DNA of 54,501 bases, taken from Acidobacteriota bacterium (GTDB taxonomy: Bacteria > Acidobacteriota > Terriglobia > Terriglobales > Acidobacteriaceae). Each line of letters begins with the position of its first letter. Position 1 is the stretch's first letter. The notes beneath the pieces were generated by a model. The model saw only the letters and a list, made by a program, of their open reading frames with translations, had not been told where the DNA came from and ran no database searches. This document shows positions 16,148-25,429 of this stretch, piece after piece. The position numbers were made by a program, and so were the translations under genes. The stretch covers positions 1 to 54,501 of the forward strand of contig QHZR01000019.1 in NCBI GenBank assembly GCA_003224755.1, given 5' to 3'.

Positions 16148-16891
16148 ATGATTGCAGCAGCGCACACCCTAACTCACATGCCTACGCTGGCGACCTGGAT
16201 CTTGCAGGACCAACAGGTAGGATTTGACCTGCTTTCGCTTTGGCACCAGATGGGGCTTTTGGCGAAAATCGTGGTCGGCATTCTTTTTGTCATGTCCGGC
16301 TGGTCGTTCGGCGTGATGATTGATCGCTACATGGCGTTCAACGCGGCCCGCAAACAGTCTCGGGCCTTTGCTCCAGCAGTAGCAGGCGCGCTGCGGGATG
16401 GAAAAATTGACGAAGCCATCAAAGTGGCCGAGCGCAATAAAAAGAGCCACTTGGCCAAGGTCGTGACTGCCGGCCTTATGGAATTTCGCGCACACCAGGA
16501 CTCAAGCGACATTCCGGGCGAAACCATTGAAGCCTCGAAGCGCGCCCTGGAACGCACCGAAGCCATCGTCCATGCTGAGCTCAAGCGCGGATTGGGCGGG
16601 CTTGCGACCATCGGCTCAACCGCCCCGTTCGTGGGACTGTTCGGCACGGTGGTCGGCATCATCAACGCGTTCCGCGAAATCACGACCCAGCGCCAGACAG
16701 GTATCGGTGCCGTGGCTGGCGGTATTTCGGAAGCTCTAGTGACCACAGCGATCGGGCTCGCCGTCGCGATTCCTGCCGTCATGATGTTCAACTATCTGAC
16801 GGGCCGCGTGGAAGCTTTCGACGTGGAGATGGACAACTCCTCGAGCGAGCTGATTGATTACTTCCTGAAGCGCAGAGGAGTGCGCCGGTAA
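16148..16891 (+). CDS. exbB: ExbB/TolQ-type proton channel subunit
   Basis: ExbB forms the pentameric inner-membrane channel that powers TonB. The 247-residue protein shows three membrane segments: about residues 36-56 (LLAKIVVGILFVMSGWSFGVM), about 155-180 within GLATIGSTAPFVGLFGTVVGI, and about 195-220 (SEALVTTAIGLAVAIPAVMMF). The last two carry the family's MotA/TolQ/ExbB signature, with APFVGLFGTV and ISEALVTTAIGL. A strong GAGGAGGA lies before the ATG. It is followed by exbD after a 130-bp gap that contains a family D repeat. Confidence 0.95.
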   Translation: MIAAAHTLTHMPTLATWILQDQQVGFDLLSLWHQMGLLAKIVVGILFVMSGWSFGVMIDRYMAFNAARKQSRAFAPAVAGALRDGKIDEAIKVAERNKKSHLAKVVTAGLMEFRAHQDSSDIPGETIEASKRALERTEAIVHAELKRGLGGLATIGSTAPFVGLFGTVVGIINAFREITTQRQTGIGAVAGGISEALVTTAIGLAVAIPAVMMFNYLTGRVEAFDVEMDNSSSELIDYFLKRRGVRR

Positions 16892-16897
16892 AACGGC

Positions 16898-16956
16898 CCA
16901 CGCCTGCCCGGACGCCCTCGTCCGGGCAGGCGGGTGAGGGCACCCGCCCCTACGCG
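16898..16956 (+). repeat. Family D palindromic element between exbB and exbD, copy 2
   Basis: CACGCCTGCCCGGACGCC, CCTCGTCCGGGCAGGCGG and GTGAGGGCACCCGCCCCTAC match the two arms of the element inside tgt with its middle removed. It begins 6 bp after the exbB stop. Confidence 0.85.
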
Positions 16957-17021
16957 AGTTGGAATCATGTTGAGTTGCAGGGTCCGGCTGAGGGGCCGGA
17001 CCACCTCCTCAGGAGAAAAAC

Positions 17022-17492
<471 letters not shown>

Positions 17493-17510
17493 GACGAAGG
17501 AGATTTCTTT

Positions 17511-17948
17511 ATGGCAATGACAATGGGCGGTAAGGGCGGCCAAAGCTGTGTCATCAACGTGACCCCCCTGATTGATGTGCTGTTGGTGCTGCTGATCATC
17601 TTCATGGTGATCACGCCAGTGGTTTCAAAGGGCCTGGACGCATTGGTGCCGCAGCCGCCGCCGCCGAACCAGAAAGCGCCGCCCCCGGACCGCACGATTG
17701 TGGTGCAGGTGATCGACAAGGGAGCGGGTAATCAGCCTGGCGTGAAGATTAATCAGGACGACGCGACCTGGGACACGCTTCAGGGCCGTCTGCAAGACAT
17801 ATTCAAGACCCGTGCCGAGAAGGTGATGTTCGTCAAAGGCGACGACAATATTCCGTTTGCCAATATCGCAAACGTTATTGATATCGCCCATGCGGCCGGT
17901 GTGGACAAAGTAGGCCTGATCACGGCGAAGATCGAGGCCGGCGGCTAG
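17511..17948 (+). CDS. exbD: ExbD/TolR-type subunit 2
   Basis: This second ExbD paralogue (145 residues) has CVINVTPLIDVLLVLLIIFM with the key Asp, a proline-rich stretch (PQPPPPNQKAPPPD), and a periplasmic domain ending VMFVKGDDNIPFANIANVID and AAGVDKVGLITAKI. GAAGGAG precedes the ATG. Two different ExbD proteins beside one ExbB are common in Acidobacteriota and Bacteroidota and suggest a mixed complex; that is inference. Confidence 0.94.
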   Translation: MAMTMGGKGGQSCVINVTPLIDVLLVLLIIFMVITPVVSKGLDALVPQPPPPNQKAPPPDRTIVVQVIDKGAGNQPGVKINQDDATWDTLQGRLQDIFKTRAEKVMFVKGDDNIPFANIANVIDIAHAAGVDKVGLITAKIEAGG

Positions 17949-17956
17949 TCTCTGCT

Positions 17957-18055
17957 CACGTGGGGGCGGGTGCCCTCACCCGCCCGGCCGCGCTACGCGC
18001 GGCGATGACGGCGAGCAATGCTCACCCACCTGGACGAGGGGCGTCCGGGCCCACG
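17957..18055 (-). repeat. Family D palindromic element, copy 3 (opposite orientation to the tgt copy)
   Basis: CACGTGGGGGCGGGTGCC and CTCACCCGCCCGGCCGCG are the complement of the tgt element's right arm. GACGAGGGGCGTCCGGGCCC is the complement of its left arm. Between them sit GCTACGCGCG and GGCGAGCAATGCTCACC hairpins. It lies between exbD and the TPR lipoprotein gene. Confidence 0.85.
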
Positions 18056-18127
18056 CGTGTATTTGCTGAGATTGTGCTATCGTATGCGGCTGGCTTCACG
18101 CCGAATCCCGTCGAGGGGAATGAACAA

Positions 18128-18943
18128 ATGAGAACGACTTCAAAAATTGTTGTCTTGGCTGCGGCCGCGGCGCTTATGTTTGCCGCCACTGGCTGCGACA
18201 AGCTCAGGGCCCGAGACCAACTCAACAAGGGTGTGGCTTCTTTCAAGAACTTGCGCTACGAGCAGGCCACTGACCATTTCAAGAAGGCGGTCGAGCTTGA
18301 TCCAAGCCTTCAGAATGCCAAGCTCTACTTGGCGGCCGCCTACTTTGCGCAATATATCCCCGGCGTGGATTCTCCCGAGAATCTGCAGAACGCGAACCTG
18401 GCAATCGCGCAGTACAACGCCGTGCTGGATCGGGATCCGAACAACATCAACAGCATTAAGGGGATCGCCATCCTGGATTTGCAGATGAAGAAGTTCGATG
18501 ACGCCAAGAAATACTATCGCAAGGCAGTCGAGCTTGATCGCAACGACCCCGAGGCGTACTACTCCGTCGGTATGATTGACTGGACCCAGGCTTATCAGAC
18601 GCGCACGGAAGCCCGTAACAAGCTGGGCATGCGGCCGGACGAGGCGATAAAGGACAAGAAGGTTTGTGTTCAGTTGCGTGAGCAAGACGGGCAGGTGATT
18701 CAGGACGGTCTGGACAATCTAAACAAAGCTATACAATTGCGGCCCGACTACGATGACGCCATGGCGTACCTGAATCTTGTGTATCGCGAAAGAGCAGACC
18801 GAGAGTGCGATACGCCGGAGCAAAGTGCAGCCGATACCAAATCCGCCAATGAGTGGTCTGACAAGGTCATGGAAGTGCGGAAAGTCCGGTCTGAAAAGCA
18901 GGCGAACAAGTCCACAGGAATCACTCTGGATCAGCCGAAATAA
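18128..18943 (+). CDS. TPR-repeat lipoprotein
   Basis: The 271-residue product begins with a lipoprotein signal peptide whose lipobox is FAATGC at about residue 23. At least three tetratricopeptide repeats follow, visible as YEQATDHFKKAVELDPSL, IAQYNAVLDRDPNNINSI and DDAKKYYRKAVELDRNDPEA, with a further unit near LNKAIQLRPDYDDAM. It should be anchored in the inner or outer membrane and act as a protein-interaction scaffold. It lies at the end of the tonB-exbB-exbD block and may support it. The start at 18128 is chosen because GAGGGGA precedes it and the signal peptide begins there; the frame upstream is repeat DNA. A terminator follows. Confidence 0.85.
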   Translation: MRTTSKIVVLAAAAALMFAATGCDKLRARDQLNKGVASFKNLRYEQATDHFKKAVELDPSLQNAKLYLAAAYFAQYIPGVDSPENLQNANLAIAQYNAVLDRDPNNINSIKGIAILDLQMKKFDDAKKYYRKAVELDRNDPEAYYSVGMIDWTQAYQTRTEARNKLGMRPDEAIKDKKVCVQLREQDGQVIQDGLDNLNKAIQLRPDYDDAMAYLNLVYRERADRECDTPEQSAADTKSANEWSDKVMEVRKVRSEKQANKSTGITLDQPK

Positions 18944-18965
18944 GCGGAGGTAATTAGAGGGAATC

Positions 18966-18996
18966 AAAGCCTCTCCTGGCGGGAGGCTTTTCTTTT
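18966..18996 (+). terminator. Factor-independent terminator after the tonB-exb-TPR block
   Basis: AAAGCCTC and GAGGCTTT form a perfect 8-bp stem with a 9-base loop, followed by TCTTTT. It sits 22 bp after the TPR lipoprotein stop. Confidence 0.85.
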
Positions 18997-19111
18997 GTCC
19001 TTCACGACAGCTGTGAGCAGCGAGCTGCGAGCAACCTAGACTCGCCATTTGGCCTAGAAGTCATCCCTCAGAGCTCACAGCTTGTTTTGCTCGAAGCTGG
19101 CCGCTGATCGC

Positions 19112-20788
19112 TCACGGCTTGCTCACCCAAACCCGGCACACAAAAATATTTGGTCCGAATTCCTGCGGTCGGTTACATCCGTATTGCTCAAGCAGCGTCC
19201 GAAACTCAGGTTCCTTGTCCACGATGTATCCCGCCTGAAACAGCCAGATTTGCCGGTCTTCATCGAACTCACGGTTCTGAGCAAGTGTTCGCTGCAACTC
19301 GCGTATCTGATCGGGAAACGTGTCTGCGCGAAAGACCCACAAGGGTGGAAGCAAGGTGAGTGACTGGTAGTTCCCGCAATCAGATGGCAGGAAAAGTTGG
19401 AATGGCGGCGCGGTCTGCACCACATTCTTGTGGCAAATGTAGTATCCGGCCAGCAGCCCGCTCTCGTAGTCAGCAAGAATGATCGAATGCGCGGGCACAG
19501 ACGCGTGGATCCAATCCGCCGCCGCGTGCATGAAGGCCTTCTTCTGATGCTTTGCCGGAATATAGGCGCCCGCTGGAGCAATCGTAAAATTGCAGATCGC
19601 GAGCGCCGCGGCAATTGTAGTCGGCCTCATCCATCTGGATGGCAATTTCCAGTTGGCCAGAATGGTTGCGATGGCCGGCATAGCAAAAATCGCCAGGTAA
19701 GAATTGTGCCGGCTGGCGCCGTAAGGATAAGCACCCGCCAAAGCAGCGCCGCAGTTGACGACAAATGGAAAGAGGAGCAGCATTCCAAGTTGTCTCGGAG
19801 TGGGTCGTCGTTCGCCAGGCGGCGTCACCGTATAGAGGCGGCCCTTCAGAGTCTGCCCTGAGCTTGCCGAAGGGCCCGCCCCATTTCGAAGTAGCAGAGC
19901 CACCGCCATAAAGAAAAGCAGCATGCCCACAATCGCGACCGCGCCCTGGCTAAATAAAAAACGGAAGACACGGATGTTAGATTTCAAAACGAAACCAAGC
20001 GCGCTCTCCTGGCCGCGCTGAAAAAGGGAGCCTCGCAAATAGGATTCCGCCACATGTTGCACCATTCCGACTCTGCGGATGAGTGTGATATGCGTCTTCC
20101 AGAAAAAAGCAGCCATGGCAACGCCGCCAACCTGTCCTGCCGCCCATACTGAAGCGACAGCGGTGCGCGGGCGCAGGGAAGCTATTCGCAGCAGCCCATA
20201 GCAGCCAACGCACAGCGCGAATATCAGCGTGCAATAATGCGTCATCAATGCGAGATATAGACACAGGATCGAGACCAGCATGAGCACGGGAGAGTCTTCC
20301 ATAAACCCGCGGTCTAGGAAGTAGAGAGTCGCGGCCATGAATGCCATGACCAGCGCGTATTGCCGGACCTCGAACGACAGGTAAATTAGCGCTGGGGAAA
20401 AAAGAAACAGTGAAAGTGCGATGACTGCGGTGCAAGAATCGGTGATGCGCCGGAGCCAGGCATAAAGGAACCAGCCAGCGGCGGTCCCCGCGATCACAGA
20501 AGGAATGCGCAGAAAGAATTCGGTGCTTGAAACCATTCCCCAGTAGTGCAGAAGGATGATCAGCAGCGGCGGGTGCGCAGTGCGCAGGCTTGCCTGGTAC
20601 GTCGTAATGAACGAAGACTGCAACGAGAACAGATAGTGCATCGCCTCGTCAGCGTTCAGGAACCTGGAATGCGCGCCAGCAAGACGGATAAGGAATGCTG
20701 CCAGGATGATCGCCGCCGGCGCGATTGCGGCAAGATGCATGCTCCATGCGGCTCGCGGCGCTGGATTAGACTCTGGAGTGGATGGCAT
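19112..20788 (-). CDS. Polytopic GT39/ArnT-like membrane glycosyltransferase
   Basis: The 558-residue protein resembles dolichyl-phosphate-mannose mannosyltransferase/ArnT-type enzymes, which use a polyprenyl-phosphate sugar on the periplasmic face. The catalytic-loop acid pair is in FLNADEAMHY (about residues 42-51), after the first membrane helix. HPPLLIILLHYWG and FFLRIPSVIAG are family motifs of the next segments. About ten hydrophobic helices follow, then a soluble C-terminal part. An in-frame repeat-derived stretch, PSASSGQTLKG (about residues 305-315), sits in a loop. The substrate is unknown; cell-envelope lipid or glycan modification is likely. It is monocistronic, convergent with the TPR gene and divergent from accC. 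Confidence 0.83.
   Translation of the reverse strand: MPSTPESNPAPRAAWSMHLAAIAPAAIILAAFLIRLAGAHSRFLNADEAMHYLFSLQSSFITTYQASLRTAHPPLLIILLHYWGMVSSTEFFLRIPSVIAGTAAGWFLYAWLRRITDSCTAVIALSLFLFSPALIYLSFEVRQYALVMAFMAATLYFLDRGFMEDSPVLMLVSILCLYLALMTHYCTLIFALCVGCYGLLRIASLRPRTAVASVWAAGQVGGVAMAAFFWKTHITLIRRVGMVQHVAESYLRGSLFQRGQESALGFVLKSNIRVFRFLFSQGAVAIVGMLLFFMAVALLLRNGAGPSASSGQTLKGRLYTVTPPGERRPTPRQLGMLLLFPFVVNCGAALAGAYPYGASRHNSYLAIFAMPAIATILANWKLPSRWMRPTTIAAALAICNFTIAPAGAYIPAKHQKKAFMHAAADWIHASVPAHSIILADYESGLLAGYYICHKNVVQTAPPFQLFLPSDCGNYQSLTLLPPLWVFRADTFPDQIRELQRTLAQNREFDEDRQIWLFQAGYIVDKEPEFRTLLEQYGCNRPQEFGPNIFVCRVWVSKP
19841..19875 (-). repeat. Short palindrome inside the glycosyltransferase frame
   Basis: GCCCTTCAGAGTCTGCCCTG continues into AGCTTGCCGAAGGGC; the outer GCCCTTC and GAAGGGC are complementary. 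On the coding strand it encodes PSASSGQTL. Similar GCCTGAGCT/CGAAG blocks lie between genes at about 2215 and 38650. Confidence 0.7.
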
Positions 20789-21073
20789 AACGTGAGAAGT
20801 CCTATAGTACGTGAGGTGACTACAGGGACTGGCAAGCTTTAACTAGAATCTAGTTGTAGCCTTGGCCCGGAGCCAACCGCTTCCAGAGTTTCGGAAACTC
20901 GTGAATGCTGCGTCACGGTGGAAGAGCAGCGCTTTTAGCGCCGCGTAAGAGGCTGCAAAAGACTATGGGCTTTAGCCCCTGACGGTGTAAACAAGATGAC
21001 CATAGGCGAAATGCGCGGAGCGCAAAGCGCAGCAGCAAACCACTAACCACTAGCAACTAACCACTGCTTCCCA
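20789..21073. other. Divergent intergenic region with repeat remnants
   Basis: This region must hold the promoters of the glycosyltransferase and of accC. It contains a TTTTAGCGCCGCGTAA / GGGCTTTAGCCCC pair related to the element at 48215, and an ACCACTAACCACTAGCAACT run before accC. No gene, and no confident promoter, was seen. Confidence 0.5.
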
Positions 21074-22561
21074 ATGTTCAAAAAAATCCTGATTGCCAAT
21101 CGCGGAGAAATTGCCGTTCGAGTGATTCGGGCCTGTCGTGAGCTCGGAATTCTGTCAGTCGCAATCTACTCCGACGCGGACCGCGCTGCCCTGCACGTTC
21201 TTAAGGCCGATGAGGCTTACTACGTGGGCCCAACACCAGCGTCCGAATCGTATCTAAACATCGAGCACATCATCGCTACCGCACGGAACTGCGGCGCTGA
21301 AGCCATCCATCCCGGCTACGGATTCCTTTCTGAAAATGCGGAGTTTGCCCGCGCCTGCGCTAGGGCGGGAATCAAATTCATTGGACCGCCGGCAGAAGCG
21401 ATCGAAATCATGGGCTTGAAAACACGAGCAAGGCAGCAGATGGAAAAGGCCGGAGTGCCGTTTGTGCCGGGGACGTCGCGCGGTGTGGAATCAATTGACG
21501 AGGCCCGAGAAGTGGCGGCGCAACTTGGCTATCCGGTCATGTTGAAAGCCGCAGCCGGAGGTGGCGGCAAGGGCATGCGACTGGTCGAGAGCGCTGCAGG
21601 GATGGCTTCGGCACTCGAAGCCGCCCAGAGTGAAGCGCAGCGCGCCTTTGGGAGCAATGAAGTGTATCTCGAAAAGGCAATCACGAATCCGCGGCACATT
21701 GAAATCCAAGTGCTCGCGGACGAGCATGGACACTGCGTTCATCTCGGCGAGCGTGAGTGCTCGATTCAGCGCCGCCATCAGAAGGTCCTGGAAGAGTCTC
21801 CATCGCCGGCTGTGAGCGCCACGATGCGCCAAAGTATGGGCGAGATTGCAGTCAAGGCAGCCAAGGCGGTCGGCTACACGAATGCGGGCACCATCGAATT
21901 CCTTGCCGACGCAAGCAGCAATTTCTATTTCCTGGAAATGAACACGCGCCTGCAAGTTGAACATCCGGTCACGGAACTGGTCTGCGGCGTTGATCTCGTG
22001 CATTTGCAGATTGGCATCGCCGCCGGCGAAAGACTTCCATTTTCGCAACCGGACATCCAACCACGCGGGCACGCCATCGAGTGCCGCATTTATGCAGAAG
22101 ATGAAAATTATTTTCCAAGTCCCGGCCAAATTACCGCTCTTTCAGAGCCCGCCGGGCCGGGCATACGCCTGGATAGCGGAATTTACCAAGAATGGACTGT
22201 CCCGGTTGCGTATGATCCGCTGCTGGCAAAGCTAATCAGATACGGGGGGAACCGTCCGCAGGCAATTGGCCGTTTACGACGAGCAATTGACGAGTGCTTC
22301 ATCGGCGGAATCAAGACGAACCTGCAGTTGTTCGGGCGAATTCTGTCCGATCCGGCATTCGCGGCTGGCGACACCGACACAGGATATTTGGAACGCCTTT
22401 CGAAACTGGGTACGCCAGCAGATGAGAGCGATCAGGAAGCGGCTGCAATTGCTGCCGCGCTTTTTGCAAGTATTGAACCGCGAAAAAACGGACCGGGCAC
22501 ATCACCGGCCAATGCTTCGTCAGGTTGGAAGAGAGCCGCCCGGACGGAATCGCTCGGGTAA
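21074..22561 (+). CDS. accC: Biotin carboxylase subunit of acetyl/propionyl-CoA carboxylase
   Basis: AccC carboxylates the biotin on its carrier protein using ATP and bicarbonate. The 495-residue protein shows the pre-ATP-grasp start FKKILIANRGEIAVRVIRA, HPGYGFLSENAEFA, the glycine-rich ATP loop KAAAGGGGKGMRLV (about residues 159-172), HIEIQVLADEHG, ERECSIQRRHQKVLEESPSP, FLEMNTRLQVEHPVTE (metal and bicarbonate site) and the C-terminal domain with GHAIECRIYAEDE and YDPLLAKLI. The C-terminus, about 50 residues beyond the last conserved motif, is not conserved. It overlaps the downstream carrier gene by about 37 bp if the TTG start there is used, implying tight co-expression. Confidence 0.95.
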   Translation: MFKKILIANRGEIAVRVIRACRELGILSVAIYSDADRAALHVLKADEAYYVGPTPASESYLNIEHIIATARNCGAEAIHPGYGFLSENAEFARACARAGIKFIGPPAEAIEIMGLKTRARQQMEKAGVPFVPGTSRGVESIDEAREVAAQLGYPVMLKAAAGGGGKGMRLVESAAGMASALEAAQSEAQRAFGSNEVYLEKAITNPRHIEIQVLADEHGHCVHLGERECSIQRRHQKVLEESPSPAVSATMRQSMGEIAVKAAKAVGYTNAGTIEFLADASSNFYFLEMNTRLQVEHPVTELVCGVDLVHLQIGIAAGERLPFSQPDIQPRGHAIECRIYAEDENYFPSPGQITALSEPAGPGIRLDSGIYQEWTVPVAYDPLLAKLIRYGGNRPQAIGRLRRAIDECFIGGIKTNLQLFGRILSDPAFAAGDTDTGYLERLSKLGTPADESDQEAAAIAAALFASIEPRKNGPGTSPANASSGWKRAARTESLG

Positions 22562-23073
22562 ACGTGCATTACGAAGCCAACATTGCCGGCAGGGTTTATC
22601 GGTTCGACCTTGAGAAGTCGTCCGACGCGCAGCCAGAACGCTGGGTATGCCGGCTGGACGGGCGCGAGGTCGTGGTGGACGCGGTGCAGATCGGCGCAGA
22701 CACTCTCTCCATCGTCATAGACGGAAAATCATTCGAAATAAGACGCGAAAAAGAAGGAGAGATTCAGCAACTTGTCGTTCGTGGCAAAAAATACGACGTT
22801 ACGCTTCAAGACGCGCGATCGCTCAAGAGCAGGAGACGAACAGGATCCGCCGATGCCGGCCCGCTGAGGCTTACGGCTTCCATGCCCGGCAAGGTCGTGC
22901 GAGTGCTTGCCAAAGAGGGCGATGCCTTGAACGCCGGCATGGGCATTGTTGTAGTCGAGGCAATGAAGATGCAGAACGAAGTCCGCTCGCCGAAGGAGGG
23001 AACGCTAAAGAAAATGTTGGCGCGAGTGGGGATGAATGTGAATGCCGGAGACGTGTTGGCGGTGTTGGAGTGA
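22525..23073 (+). CDS. Biotin carboxyl carrier (biotinyl domain) protein
   Basis: The C-terminal 80 residues form a biotinyl/lipoyl domain with SMPGKVVRVLAKEGD, VVEAMKMQNEV (the Lys is the biotin site) and VNAGDVLAVLE. The N-terminal 100 residues resemble the linker and BT-like part of propionyl-CoA carboxylase alpha chains (RVYRFDLEK, WVCRLDGREVVVDAVQ). Together with accC this equals one split alpha chain, and the PccB-like subunit at 2414 is a plausible third part. The start is uncertain: TTG at 22525 overlaps accC, while GTG at 22564 begins directly after the accC stop. Neither has a convincing ribosome-binding site. Confidence 0.88.
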   Translation: MEESRPDGIARVNVHYEANIAGRVYRFDLEKSSDAQPERWVCRLDGREVVVDAVQIGADTLSIVIDGKSFEIRREKEGEIQQLVVRGKKYDVTLQDARSLKSRRRTGSADAGPLRLTASMPGKVVRVLAKEGDALNAGMGIVVVEAMKMQNEVRSPKEGTLKKMLARVGMNVNAGDVLAVLE

Positions 23074-23122
23074 GCCACCATCGTTCAGCACTCAATAGTC
23101 AACGACGCCCTGAAAAACGATT

Positions 23123-23304
23123 TGTCATCCCGAACGCGCCCGCTGGAGCGGGCGGGAGAGGGACCCTACGTCGATTTCGTGCCGCAGGTTGTCAACAGGA
23201 TCGTCACGAGTGGTGACAGAATCCCCGCTGGCCCCGCATGCGCCGATGCAGATCCATTGCATCGTAAGCGCCCTCTCTCGCGCAGGCTCGAGTTCGGGAT
23301 GACA
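23123..23304. repeat. TGTCATCCCGA-ended element, family B copy 3
   Basis: TGTCATCCCGAACGCGCCCG starts and GTTCGGGATGACA ends a 182-bp unit with GAGAGGGACCCTACG near the left arm. It fills the gap between two convergent genes. Compared with copies at 7355 and 13697, the centre differs and the ends and flanking blocks are kept. Confidence 0.88.
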
Positions 23305-23343
23305 AAATATCTTTGGGGCTTGCTCAGTGCTGAATGCTGAGTG

Positions 23344-24420
23344 CTATCTTTCCAGCAATCGCTGCGCGAAATAATTGTCAATCTTCGCCTGGTTGCGCAT
23401 GACTTCGTAATAGGCTGCCTTCAGCAGTTGTTCCCGGTGGTCCTGCAATTGGGAGCGAATTTCCTGTTCTACCCGCGGATCAGAAAGCTCGCGCTGTCCG
23501 GCAGGCTCAAGCGCGATCAGTTTCACAATTTGAAAACCACCCACCTGCTTGGTCGCAGGGTTGGCCAGCGGAATGATCGGCGTGTATTGCCCCGGCTTCA
23601 ACTTAACGACGCTCTCGCGCGTCGCGGCGTCAGTCTGCTTCAGCGCTGATTCCGGAGCAATGCCAACATCCCCGCCGTTCGCCGCCGTAGCGCCGTCCTC
23701 GGAGTAGGTCATCGCCAGGCTTGAGAAGTCCTCTCCCGCTTGCAGGCGGGTCAACACAGTCTCGATTTTCCTGCGAGCTTCGGCCTCGTTGCGTGCCTTA
23801 TTTCCGCTGTCCTGGCCCTGCGCACCCGGCGAAGCGGTTACCAGAATGTGCGCCAGATGATACCGAGGCTCAATCAGATTGAACTCTGCTTTGTGCTGGT
23901 TGTAGTACGCGGAAATGTCTTGCGGGCCGATATTGATTTTGGACGTGATTTCCTTATGTAGGACCTTCTCCGCCGTCAGCGTACGGCGAATGTCGTGGCG
24001 GAAATCGTCGAGCGAGAGCTTGCGTTCATTCAGGCGCTGCGCGAATTCACTGGCGCTATATGGAGACTTGATCTCATTGAGTTTGCGGTCAACCTCTTCG
24101 TCAGTCGCGAGCAGGCCGAGCTTGGCGGCGCGATGCATCAGGATTTCATTCTCAATCAGCTCGCGCAGAATGCTCAGGCGAAGACTGGTCGCCTGCTCAT
24201 CGCTCAAGGGCTGGGTCGAGCCGGCGGTCTGGCTCTGAAAATACTTCTCGACATCGGAGGTGTAAATCTTCTGGCCGTCCACGGTCGCGGCAACATCGTT
24301 GCCCACACTTTTCAAGCCGCAAGATACTGCTAGAAGTGCAAGCGCCAACAGCAATCGCATCGTGCAGACTTTCTTCACGAAAGTTGAATCCAATCTGTTC
24401 TCCATTCGCGGGCGTTTCAT
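23344..24420 (-). CDS. SurA/PrsA-like peptidyl-prolyl isomerase lipoprotein
   Basis: The product (358 residues from 24420) is an exported folding helper. After a hydrophobic MRLLLALALLAVSC, whose Cys fits a lipobox, comes a SurA-like N-terminal chaperone region (VAATVDGQKIYTSDVEKYF, LRELIENEILMHRAAKLGL). A parvulin rotamase domain follows, with YHLAHILVTASPG, LQAGEDFSSLAMTYSEDG, GDVGIAP and VGGFQIVKLIALEP. The ATG at 24420 overlaps the stop of the upstream thioredoxin gene (ATGA), pointing to translational coupling. However, a start at 24360 would give a tighter lipoprotein signal. It probably guides outer-membrane proteins together with the neighbouring DsbA-like protein. Confidence 0.88.
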   Translation of the reverse strand: MKRPRMENRLDSTFVKKVCTMRLLLALALLAVSCGLKSVGNDVAATVDGQKIYTSDVEKYFQSQTAGSTQPLSDEQATSLRLSILRELIENEILMHRAAKLGLLATDEEVDRKLNEIKSPYSASEFAQRLNERKLSLDDFRHDIRRTLTAEKVLHKEITSKINIGPQDISAYYNQHKAEFNLIEPRYHLAHILVTASPGAQGQDSGNKARNEAEARRKIETVLTRLQAGEDFSSLAMTYSEDGATAANGGDVGIAPESALKQTDAATRESVVKLKPGQYTPIIPLANPATKQVGGFQIVKLIALEPAGQRELSDPRVEQEIRSQLQDHREQLLKAAYYEVMRNQAKIDNYFAQRLLER

Positions 24421-25367
24421 CGGGCTAGGTTGGAGCCGCTTGTCCCTGCAGCCGCCGCGGTGGGGGCCGTCGCAGAAAGTCCCGCTTGCTTAAGTGCGCT
24501 GTCGAAAATTTCCCGGAGCTCAGCGGCGGGGCGGGCACCGTCCACAAGCTGGCCATTGACGAACATGGCTGGCGTGCCACTAACGTCCAAGGCCTCGCCT
24601 TCCTTCACCGATTCCTTCACCGCGCGGTCATCCTGGGCCTTCACGCAAGCCTGCAGCTTGTCCTTGTCCACTTTAAATTTTCCTGCTTCATCAATCGTGA
24701 TGCGATCAAGCGCGGTGAATTGATTTTCCAGTCCCTTCTCCGAGTTCACAACATCACGGTGCGCGTGAATGTAATCGGCAAAGTCCCAATAGGCGTCGCC
24801 GCTTTGTGAAGCAAGGCAATCCGCATCAACGGCGGCGTGAATCGCCCAGGGATGGATCTCCGATAGCGGGAAATCTTTGTAGATGAAAGCTATGCGGTCG
24901 CCATATTCCTTCAAAAGCTGCGGAAAAAGGGTCTGGTGGGCGTGCGAACAGTAAGGACATTGAAAATCGTCGTAGTTAACGACCACTACCTTCGCATTCG
25001 GATTCCCGCGGATCGGGCGTCCCTTGACATCAATCTTTTTCATGACCTCGGCGTAAGGGTCCTGGCCCAAGTCCATCTTGGTCATGCGCATGAGCATCTT
25101 CTGGTCTTTCGAAAGCAGAAAATCGTAGTGCTGCTTATGACCTTGGTCGTCGAAAGTGACCGTCAGAGCGTCGTAATTTGGAAAGTCGCTCGAATGTGGA
25201 GCGGAAACTGTAACCTTCACACTCGGAGGAAGTTTGTAGGTAAAACGCAGCTGCCGCTCGATTTTTTTATTGAGCTCATTTGGCGCCTGGGCCGAGCAGC
25301 CGAGACAGATCAGTAGAACAAGAGCAAATGTATGCTTCAAACATTTCACCAGAAACCGCGTCAACAT
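24417..25367 (-). CDS. DsbA-family thioredoxin-fold lipoprotein
   Basis: The 316-residue protein has a signal peptide ending LLICLGCSAQ, a lipobox with Cys near residue 24. Residues about 30-110 form an N-terminal domain with no clear relative. The DsbA-like thioredoxin domain follows: VNYDDFQCPYCSHAHQTLFP holds the redox CPYC, then FIYKDFPLSEIHPWA, and SGTPAMFVNGQLVDGARP holds the cis-proline. It is a periplasmic thiol-disulfide oxidoreductase (Thioredoxin_4 type). It overlaps the SurA-like gene by 4 bp, so the two periplasmic folding proteins are made together. Confidence 0.9.
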   Translation of the reverse strand: MLTRFLVKCLKHTFALVLLICLGCSAQAPNELNKKIERQLRFTYKLPPSVKVTVSAPHSSDFPNYDALTVTFDDQGHKQHYDFLLSKDQKMLMRMTKMDLGQDPYAEVMKKIDVKGRPIRGNPNAKVVVVNYDDFQCPYCSHAHQTLFPQLLKEYGDRIAFIYKDFPLSEIHPWAIHAAVDADCLASQSGDAYWDFADYIHAHRDVVNSEKGLENQFTALDRITIDEAGKFKVDKDKLQACVKAQDDRAVKESVKEGEALDVSGTPAMFVNGQLVDGARPAAELREIFDSALKQAGLSATAPTAAAAGTSGSNLAR

Positions 25368-25429
25368 TGGGGATGATCGAATGTCCGATTATCTCACAGA
25401 CTGTGGCGGTGCCCTCCATCCCCCGGCTT

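Noticed and set aside
17960-18127. N-terminal extension of the TPR lipoprotein
   Set aside because: It is translated family D repeat; the lipoprotein signal starts at 18128.
20789-21073. Small RNA or riboswitch before accC
   Set aside because: The hairpins here match interspersed repeat remnants, and no known RNA motif was recognised.
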